Source: Tretioscincus oriximinensis
Taxonomy: Eukaryota; Chordata; Lepidosauria; Squamata; Gymnophthalmidae
Direction: 5' to 3'
DNA length: 64,000 nucleotides
NCBI GenBank assembly: GCA_022410635.1
Contig: JAJVDF010000955.1
Span: 1-64,000 of the forward strand
In this document: positions 59,401 through 64,000 of the stretch, piece by piece
How positions within the stretch are numbered: position 1 is the stretch's first letter
Layout: each line of letters opens with the position of its first letter
Position numbers and translations under genes: made by a program
Notes under the pieces: generated by a model
The model's input: the letters and a program-made list of their open reading frames with translations, nothing else
What the model was told of the DNA's origin: nothing
The model's database searches: none

Positions 59401-60840
59401 TCCTAGGGAAGAAAGTGATAGAGATGATCCCAGATTTTGAACTTAAGCAGAGGCCAACCAGGGAGGAACTTCTCTCCGTGTTAAAGAACAGCCCTATGGT
59501 TAGAGAGCTCATTGGTCTGTCTGGCCAGAGGTACAAAGGTCAAAATGGGACTGAAGCAGCTGCCACCAAGATCCAGGCCACTTGGAGGTGTTATAAGTTG
59601 AGGACAGCCTACATCAACTTCAGGAATCAGCAGTGGGCTTCTGGAGTGATTGCTATCTCCTGGTTGGTCCATATTCAGTCAGTGCGGGTCAAAAAGACTT
59701 TGCAAGAATCGCGTCAGAAACACCGGGAGAATTTCTACGTCAGAGCTAAGGTGGTTATTTAGAAGCTCCCTTTTCCCTAGGAATCACTTGCTAGGATTCA
59801 GAGAAGTTTCCATGTTAATCTGTGCTACAATTTATTTAACTGGATATTCAATATACAGAATATATTTAAACAAAGAATATTTAAAATTTTCCCAGTATTA
59901 CAAAATTACGTACAATATTCTTTAAGCTTACCGGTATTTCCTAAAATTAACACAATGCCAATAACTGTTTTACATTTATCTTAACTTTTATCATAAACTT
60001 ACCGAAAGCATCCTTGAAATCTGGAATTTGGATCGTTCCACTTTTTCTGCTTCATGAAGTTCTAAAAACCTTTGATAAAAATATGGAAAGGAATTGGGTT
60101 GTAAGACTTTAGCTTTTTTACATTTTCCTTTCAATGCAGTTTTCACTTTTTTACAATTTTGCAATGTAACTGCAACTACCTTGCAAAAGTGTAAAAAATG
60201 TGCTGCCCAGTTGTTGGGTGTGTTTGTCTAAAGTTCGTTCAAGTCTGGGATTCATAGATCAGGTCCATTCAGTTCCAAAGGCAAATCAAACACATTCTGG
60301 AGTGTGATCATTTTATTTGACAACCCTTTTTTTACATTGTTATTGCCAGTCTGTTACACCCAGGGTTGTGGGGATAGTTATGTATTCAGAATTTGGACAG
60401 GGGTGCTTGTTTGTTTACAGTATGTATTTAAATATACTGCTCAAAACAATTAAGAGAACACCTTAATATAACATGTTATGTTAAAGTGTTCCCTTAATTG
60501 TTTTGAGCAGTATATTTATCCAATCTTAAAGTTAGAAGTCTCAGGTTAAGTTATCACCATAAAGAAGTATAAAACAAAGTATAAAATGAAATAAATTGCC
60601 AGTGATAACAATAGCAGTGCCTGAAAGAAGGAAGGGAAACCGAATGCCCAGGGTAAATACGTGATTCTTCACTAATGTCCTGAATGTATAAATAGTGAGA
60701 GTACTTGGTTGGGAAGACTATTCCAAACCTTGGGAGACACCACTGAGAAGGCCCTATTTCACATCTTTACCTCTTTAACTACTGAAGCTGGAGATTAAGG
60801 CACCTTATTATTAAGACCCATGCTGGAACCTTAGGTGATC

Positions 60841-60929
<89 letters not shown>

Positions 60930-61740
60930 CGATTGCTTTCTCCACAGCAGACTCTGTGAAGTATGCAGGGCTGAGAGAGTCCTAAGGAACTGTGATTGGC
61001 CCAAGGTCACTTCATGGAGGAGAGTGGAATCGAACCAGACTTCCAGATTTGATGGTCCAACGCTAACCATCAAATAAGCTTAACATTGGGATTCAAAAAT
61101 GAAATTTATATAAAGGCAGGTTGGATTTTCTGGTGCATGATGTGAATGAATATCAGGCGATGCTCCCATTATTTCAGGACTTTCTGTGTCCATCTCCTTC
61201 TGCACTTTGGAGCCCCTGGCGTCATATTTTTCTGTCGCCCAGCCTACGGGCTGTCTGTGATTTGTTTCGGAGGGAAGGCAGGAACCCTCCCTTGGCTTCT
61301 ACAACAGTCCCTAGTTTGTCAGAAAGTACTTAAGTTTTCAGACAGCCTTTTAATTAGTGCTCACCATTTCATTTATGTTTGCTTTCGTTCGTTCTTTTTC
61401 TTTTTTTTCATTCATATTCTGTTAATTAAGTGATCAGCCTCTAATCTTCCCCTGCCCGTAGCTTCATGTAGCCATCTAATTAAATTAATTGGGGAAGATG
61501 TTTTAAGTATGTGATTAAATCAATTAATATAATTTATGCCTGGCTTAACTGTACAGTGGGAAGGTTGGGGGGGGGGGGGAGGTTGGTGTACGGAGAAGCA
61601 GCTGAAGTTTGACTGGGTTGTCTGTGTCCCCGTTCCCTGCTGTCTCTGATCAATGCCTTGTCTTGCTTCTCAGCATCTGGCCACCAACTGGAATCACATC
61701 AGGACCTCTAGGAGGACGATTATCCATATCCCATCATTAG
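40325..61740 (+). CDS. IQCH: IQCH, IQ motif-containing protein H (5' half, 10 coding exons; continues beyond window)
   Basis: Calmodulin-binding IQ-motif protein expressed mainly in testis and linked to sperm development. Exons are 40325-40381, 41422-41532, 43125-43222, 43570-43675, 47713-47832, 53584-53698, 55585-55722, 56395-56579, 59199-59750 and 61674-61740. All have GT-AG borders and compatible phases, giving 1549 nt or about 516 codons, roughly half of the 1027-residue human protein. Features are an N-terminal coiled-coil-like segment ([11 protein letters not shown]), a basic Pro/Ser-rich linker, then a conserved block with [11 protein letters not shown] at 59571-59603, a clear IQ motif. 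The last exon seen ends in phase 1 and no later exon was found up to 64000, so the remaining exons lie to the right. The start is at the divergent promoter shared with AAGAB. Confidence 0.94.
40660..41095. mobile_element. CR1 pieces in both orientations, IQCH intron 1
   Basis: 40662-40725 (+: CCAGAAGAAGTGGTGGTAGC), 40728-40855 (-: GGAGACCCTCTGAATAAGG), 40870-41095 (+: CAGGCAGGATTCCTGAAGTA to GGGCCCCTCTTAC). Confidence 0.7.
41112..41370 (+). mobile_element. tRNA-derived SINE, type C
   Basis: GATCTAGCTCAGTGGTAGAG (A box) and GCTAGTTCAATCCTC (B box). The body has GGAAGTGCCCAGGCCTTC. It ends shortly before IQCH exon 2. Confidence 0.7.
41422..41532 (+). CDS. IQCH: IQCH coding exon 2
   Basis: 37 codons. 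Acceptor TTCTAG, donor GTAAGC. Encodes [20 protein letters not shown] then [17 protein letters not shown]; the heptad-like Leu/Ala spacing suggests a coiled coil. Confidence 0.93.
42040..42726 (+). mobile_element. Penelope-like retroelement, 5'-truncated, with GIY-YIG domain
   Basis: A frame at about 42065-42510 reads [14 protein letters not shown], then [20 protein letters not shown] and [20 protein letters not shown], the GIY-YIG endonuclease domain at the C-terminus of Penelope-like polyproteins. The reverse transcriptase domain is missing. The motif YIG is YIW, and three ambiguous bases fall in the frame, so it is an inactive copy. The 3' UTR follows with a hammerhead-like core at 42639-42676 and ends CTAGCTCCTTTGCTGAA. 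Confidence 0.88.
42915..42995. repeat. Unclassified repeat copy
   Basis: TTATTCTGGGCTATATCTTA then GCACGCTAGTGTAGACTATG; the cleanest single unit of this repeat. Confidence 0.6.
43125..43222 (+). CDS. IQCH: IQCH coding exon 3
   Basis: 98 nt. Acceptor AACCAG, donor GTAAGA. Encodes [20 protein letters not shown] then [12 protein letters not shown] plus two bases of a Trp codon completed by exon 4. Confidence 0.92.
43570..43675 (+). CDS. IQCH: IQCH coding exon 4
   Basis: 106 nt. Acceptor TTCTCAG, donor GTCAGA. Encodes [20 protein letters not shown] then [15 protein letters not shown]. Confidence 0.92.
44095..44545 (+). mobile_element. L2-type LINE 3' end with (ATC)n tail
   Basis: Frame [17 protein letters not shown], then [17 protein letters not shown], the end of L2-like ORF2. 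The 3' UTR holds (ATC)n at 44426-44475 and ends AAATAAATAAAT. Confidence 0.75.
44570..44780 (-). mobile_element. Unclassified repeat plus CR1 terminus
   Basis: CATGCTAGTGTAGGCTATGG, then CATAAGAGGAGCCCTGCTGA and CAATTGCACCTGGGCAATCT. Confidence 0.65.
45160..45445 (+). mobile_element. L2-type LINE 3' end, diverged
   Basis: AATTCTCTCCACTCAGGTGTG, then GATCTGCCCTGAGACCTTTG and GTATAGGGCAGAATATAAAT, the shared L2/SINE terminus. Confidence 0.6.
45446..46939. other. Repeat-poor IQCH intron 4 segment
   Basis: No recognised repeat or exon. Composition is mixed, with homeodomain-like TTAATT words around 46640-46760. Candidate regulatory DNA; see findings. Confidence 0.4.
46940..47165 (+). mobile_element. 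CR1 LINE remnant
   Basis: GGAAGCAATTGGTGACCCAT, GATAGGATGTTGGACCAAAT and CATCCAGTAGGGACCACC are degraded CR1 3' motifs. Confidence 0.45.
47283..47572 (-). mobile_element. tRNA-derived SINE, type B
   Basis: Tail GGAGGAGGAAAATCGGGTTT, body TCTACTTGAAATGTAGCTTG, head CTTTCAGTTGGAAGACCATC. Confidence 0.7.
47713..47832 (+). CDS. IQCH: IQCH coding exon 5
   Basis: 40 codons. Long T-rich tract plus TTGCAG acceptor, donor GTAAGT. Encodes [20 protein letters not shown] then [20 protein letters not shown]. Confidence 0.93.
48455..48672 (+). mobile_element. tRNA-derived SINE, type A, head diverged
   Basis: TGGTAACCTCTTGGTTTGATTC (B box), GGAGTTCTCTCAGCCTCACC, CTGGGTGAGAAAAGTGAGGT. Confidence 0.65.
48940..49300. 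promoter_or_regulatory. AT-rich octamer/homeodomain-site cluster in IQCH intron 5
   Basis: ATGCAAAT (POU octamer) occurs three times (49152, 49244, 49274) among many TTAATTA and GTTAATT words. A unit of about 45 bp is internally duplicated (about 49128 and 49252). Regulatory role is inferred. Confidence 0.45.
49301..52190. other. Repeat-poor IQCH intron 5 segment
   Basis: Almost no interspersed repeats over 2.9 kb, unlike the flanks. Contains a G-run (49848-49879) and (AAAT)n at 49540. No exon recognised. Confidence 0.45.
49848..49879. repeat. Poly-G tract
   Basis: Two G-runs of 11 or more separated by AGNAA. The ambiguous base suggests sequencing difficulty. Confidence 0.85.
52195..52275 (-). 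mobile_element. CR1 3' end (second subfamily)
   Basis: CACAGAATCCTAGATTAGGA and GGCTCCAACCTCCTGTCC. Confidence 0.6.
52600..53220 (+). mobile_element. CR1 LINE 3' end plus unclassified repeat
   Basis: GAGAACCACAAGATTGATTA, GCCTCTTCAGCCTCGAAAGA and GAATGCTGGACTAGATGGCC to 53090, then GTTCTGGGCTGTATTTCAGA to 53220. Confidence 0.7.
53584..53698 (+). CDS. IQCH: IQCH coding exon 6
   Basis: 115 nt. Acceptor TCCTTAG, donor GTCAGT. Encodes [20 protein letters not shown] then [18 protein letters not shown] plus one base. Confidence 0.92.
53877..54003. mobile_element. Hairpin miniature element
   Basis: Left GAAAATATTGTACTGTACTT mirrors right AAGTACAATACAATATTTTC; outer TTTTCCAGCAGAAGGATT mirrors AATCCATATGCTGGAAAA. 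Arms about 57 bp, loop about 12 bp. Confidence 0.8.
54490..54642. mobile_element. Hairpin miniature element
   Basis: Arms of about 63 bp (54490-54552 and 54579-54642): TCAATATGGGGGATTTCTAT mirrors ATACGAAATCCCCCATATTGA. Only a few mismatches. Confidence 0.85.
54643..54730. repeat. (TTA/TTG)n microsatellite
   Basis: Begins directly at the right end of the hairpin element. Confidence 0.85.
55070..55320 (-). mobile_element. tRNA-derived SINE (type A) followed by CR1 3' end
   Basis: 55070-55215: CACCCTGTGAAATAGGTGGG and GGTGATAACTTC, with the head lost. 55225-55315: ATTCATAGAGTTGGAAAGGA. Confidence 0.6.
55585..55722 (+). CDS. IQCH: IQCH coding exon 7
   Basis: 138 nt. Acceptor GTTTAG, donor GTAAGT. 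Encodes [20 protein letters not shown] then [20 protein letters not shown] and PAAGRD plus one base. The [11 protein letters not shown] segment is typical of IQCH. Confidence 0.93.
55800..56150 (-). mobile_element. CR1 LINE 3' end, IQCH intron 7
   Basis: ATAAGAGGAGCTCCATTGGA to CCACCACCACTTCTGGAAGT. The minus-strand frame reads [17 protein letters not shown], the CR1 ORF2 end. Confidence 0.8.
56395..56579 (+). CDS. IQCH: IQCH coding exon 8
   Basis: 185 nt. Acceptor TTTTAAG, donor GTATGA. After a split codon it encodes [20 protein letters not shown] and ends [14 protein letters not shown]. Low-complexity basic/Pro-Ser linker; the call rests on an open frame, phase and splice sites. Confidence 0.87.
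56680..57510 (+). mobile_element. L2-type LINE end interrupted by CR1
   Basis: 56690-56960 reads [20 protein letters not shown] (L2 ORF2). 56965-57115 is a minus-strand CR1 terminus. 57200-57510 resumes with [20 protein letters not shown] and the 3' UTR, ending AATAAATAAATAAT. Confidence 0.75.
57870..59055 (-). mobile_element. CR1 LINE 3' end containing a nested Penelope element
   Basis: CR1 from GAACATGAGAGGAGCCCTGC to GAGAAAATATTTTT, then after the Penelope insert CTCTATTCATCTCAACCACC and GTTGCCCTTTACTGC. Confidence 0.8.
58481..58861 (-). mobile_element. Penelope-like retroelement 3' portion, nested
   Basis: Minus-strand copy matching 42420-42726: GGCCAGGAAACCATTG at its inner end, hammerhead-like core at 58562-58599, terminus GACTTTCTGCTAGACTAACA. 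Imperfect ATTTTTCTCT-like flanks on both sides suggest a target duplication of about 10 bp. Confidence 0.82.
59199..59750 (+). CDS. IQCH: IQCH coding exon 9 (IQ motif exon)
   Basis: 184 codons, the largest exon. Acceptor CTTACAG. Starts [20 protein letters not shown] and includes the IQ motif [11 protein letters not shown] at 59571-59603. The exon ends in [13 protein letters not shown] with the weak donor GTGGTT. Reading on would stop after two codons (VI-stop), whereas exon 10 restores [12 protein letters not shown] in phase 0, so the splice is the better model. Confidence 0.95.
60430..60517. mobile_element. Tc1/mariner-type palindrome
   Basis: AAATATACTGCTCAAAACAA mirrors TTGTTTTGAGCAGTATATTT; both arms about 40 bp around TAACATGTTA. 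Head-to-head terminal repeats without interior. Confidence 0.85.
60839..61080 (-). mobile_element. tRNA-derived SINE, type A, with (AAT)n
   Basis: About 29 AAT units (60839-60927), then TGCTTTCTCCACAGCAGACT, CAAGGTCACTTCATGGAGGA and GAATCGAACCAGACTTCC (B box on minus). Confidence 0.8.
61430..61570. promoter_or_regulatory. Homeodomain-motif-rich island near IQCH exon 10
   Basis: GTTAATTAAG, CTAATTAAATTAATTGG and TGATTAAATCAATTAAT lie within 110 bp, with no repeat signature. Inferred enhancer-like sequence. Confidence 0.4.
61674..61740 (+). CDS. IQCH: IQCH coding exon 10 (last one in window)
   Basis: 67 nt. Acceptor TTCTCAG, donor GTACGA. Encodes [20 protein letters not shown] then SL plus one base; the downstream exon is outside the window. 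Confidence 0.93.
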
Positions 61741-62760
61741 GTACGACGCTTTTGTCTGCGGATCTATCAGCAACCTCTATTACCCACCACATTATGACTC
61801 CTTGATTGAGTTCAAGGAAGGCCCTTGTTTTATTCAAATTGGTCTCGGCAGGAAAATGTTGTCGACATGATGCGAGTAATAACGCAGGGCCTTCGCTTGA
61901 AACGGCATTTAATTTGGGGATTAAGCAAATAAAGTCATTATGGAGAGGCCGCTATTCAGTGGAGAGGTGATTTGCTGTAATTCGCTTTCATCTGTATGAA
62001 ATGAACTAAAAAGTTGTATTCACCCCCTCTGCTCTTCCTCCTGCCGCCTCCCTTTTGCCTCTTCCCCCCTTGAAAACAGCAGATAACCGTTTCCAGTCCT
62101 CTTTAATGACAGAAAGGCTGGGGNGGGGGGAGCAGGGGCTGGCCTCCTTTGTTGCTATTATGCCAATAAGCTGGGATCTTGCTTGCATCCTGTTTTTAAT
62201 CAAATGTGCAGTCAAAATGATAAGCTACATTCTCTGAAATTATTTAGTTCTAATTACGAGCAGATGGGAGGCTTTATCTGCACCTTGGGCGCCTGATCAC
62301 AAGGAAATGCTGTGTGCACAAGAATAATTAAGAAGTTGAATAGTGGGGAGGGGTTTTTTTTGCACTTAAATAATCTGCAGTTTCGTGTTAATTAGTACTA
62401 ATGCAATTATTTAATTACATTTTATGAATCGGGGGGCTCGAGAACGGAACNTTACTTGGAAGTGTTGGGGAAGCACCGGCATTCTTCAAATGAACAGGGA
62501 CACTCTTTCGAGGAACCTGTTTAAAATATAATGATGCCAGGTTTAAAATCCACTTAATTTTGTAGTTAGTTTAATTTGAAGGCACAAAAGCTGTTGAACA
62601 GATATCAGGCCTTTCATTCGAATGTGTAAATCTTTACTTTTCCTTGGGGTTTAATCCTAAACAACTTGACAGGCATCAAAGAAGTGGGATGGGGCCTCAG
62701 TATGGGCAGGTTGTATATATATGTCCCCTGGCAGCAATCAATGTGATTCCTATATAGGCA
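61741..62760. other. Repeat-poor IQCH intron 10 segment
   Basis: About 1 kb without recognisable repeats, with several AT-rich TAATTA/ATTTAATT blocks (61890-61990, 62320-62430). No further IQCH exon found. Confidence 0.4.
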
Positions 62761-62761
62761 G

Positions 62762-63160
62762 GTCCCTCAGCCACCATTCTGTAAGCAGAAAAAATGTTTC
62801 CTGTGGGCGGAACTGGGCGCTAATTAGCTAAAGAGGCTTTCCTCCCCCTAGGGATATGTGTGATGCAGATTGGGAGATGTAGTCTACAGGGCAGGACTCC
62901 AAGCACGCTGGGGCAAAAGGGGTTGCCCTCTGTTTGGAATACACTTCCCAGCAGGCCTCACAGCAGCACAACATCTCTGTCTCACCCTCCTCACATTTGG
63001 TCTGCTACTGCTGCTACTACTACTACTACTAATACTAATACTACTAATACTAGGTTCATGGAGCTGTTGGGCATCCAAAAATGGAAAAGCAGGGAGAAAT
63101 ATAACTGGAAAATCATCCAACAGTTTACGTGTGGAACCCTGTCTGTACACTTCTCGATAA
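62762..63160 (+). repeat. Repeat family Z copy with (TAC)n insertion
   Basis: CTGTAAGCAGAAAAAATGTT, GGGAGATGTAGTCTACAGGG and AATACACTTCCCAGCAGGCC; a (CTA)n expansion lies at 63003-63052. Confidence 0.7.
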
Positions 63161-64000
63161 AGGTTGTAGTGTTGGCTGTTGATTCCACAGGCATCTCCAC
63201 AGTTTACACAGTTTTCTTGGCAGGAATACAAAAAGGGTTTGCCATTGCCTACATTCGTTGCTAAGCTACATCTGTCCAGATGTTCTTGGAGTAGAAATGG
63301 GGCTGGCACAAATTTTACTACGTAATTTATTTATTTACACGTATGTTCCACTGTATACCCCAAAGTATCAGGGCAAATAGAAGCAAAATACATTATTGAC
63401 AGGACCTTCTCAGTGGCAGGCCCCTGACTATTTATTTAACAGTCAAATAAAGTAAATAAATAGGTCAGTCAGGCTGATAAAACAGCACAGGTCCAGCCCA
63501 TGAGCCACAAGTCCCAACAATATTCTAAATAAATTGGACAAAAGATAAGGACAAAAAAAGAAATTTCACTTGCCCCATAAGAACATAAGATTGTTTGTTG
63601 GTTTATGCTTTTTAAAGACTGGTGCAAAATATAAGAAGGAGCTAGGCAAGAATTTATGGTAGAGCATTTTTAAGCCTCTTTAAAATAAGAGGTTAACAGT
63701 AGCGCCGTGTGTTAAATGCATTTTGAAGCCCTCACTAATTCCATGGGTATAATAAAAAGAGATGAAGATCTTTCTGCTAGAGATATGCATTAATAGGCCA
63801 TCTAACTGTTCACTTTGTCTAACCTCTAGCAATATAAACAAATGCCACTGGAAATTATGCAAATGTTGCAAGATGCATTCTAATGAAATTTGTTGTCCTT
63901 CCTCTTTGAGGGCGTTTGGCGGGGGGAAAGAAAATGATACAAGGATCACTTATGGGATGGAAACGAGTTTAATCAGAATACAGGCAGTTTAAGAACAGGC
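63161..64000. other. IQCH intron, window end
   Basis: Contains TATTTATTTA/LINE-like fragments (63320-63480) and otherwise unassigned DNA. No exon recognised. Confidence 0.4.

Noticed and set aside
60835..61077. Poly-Asn / poly-Leu open frame
   Set aside because: Encoded by the (AAT)n microsatellite of a SINE.

Overview
The window is nuclear DNA of a vertebrate, most likely a squamate reptile and possibly a gecko. The evidence is split genes with vertebrate GT-AG introns, abundant CR1 and L2 LINE 3' ends, several tRNA-derived SINE families, Penelope-like elements, an L1 3' end and mariner/hAT miniature elements. The lizard assignment rests on repeat composition and is an inference; species was not determined. 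It is not microbial: there are no operons, CRISPR arrays or phage genes, and nearly all long open frames are repeats or shadows.

Three real genes are present, in the same order as human 15q22-q23. (1) SMAD3, + strand: only its last two coding exons (823-967 and 3607-3730), ending in the phosphorylated SSVS tail. (2) AAGAB, - strand: complete, ten coding exons from the ATG at 39862 to the stop at 16609, 309 codons with every splice phase matching. (3) IQCH, + strand: starts at 40325; ten coding exons covering about 516 codons run to 61740, including an IQ motif, and the gene continues past the right edge. SMAD3 and AAGAB converge tail to tail. AAGAB and IQCH diverge head to head from a 462-bp GC-rich intergenic promoter (39863-40324) that carries a near-perfect RFX X-box and two identical ETS-type sites.

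Layout: 1-640 tandem GATG/GATA array interleaved with Penelope tails; 640-3730 SMAD3 3' exons; 3.7-15 kb repeat-rich intergenic or SMAD3 3' UTR DNA; 15-39.9 kb AAGAB with repeat-filled introns; 39.86-40.32 kb shared promoter; 40.3-64 kb IQCH. Within IQCH introns, repeat-poor AT-rich islands (about 45.4-46.9, 48.9-52.2 and 61.4-62.7 kb) look like conserved regulatory DNA rather than repeat debris.

I see no undescribed multi-gene system. The most interesting material is in the mobile elements: Penelope-like elements whose ends carry a hammerhead-ribozyme-like core, including a head-to-head foldback insertion with a 13-bp target duplication; an unclassified repeat family spreading ZNF143-like ACTACA-TCCCA motifs; and several long perfect or near-perfect hairpins.
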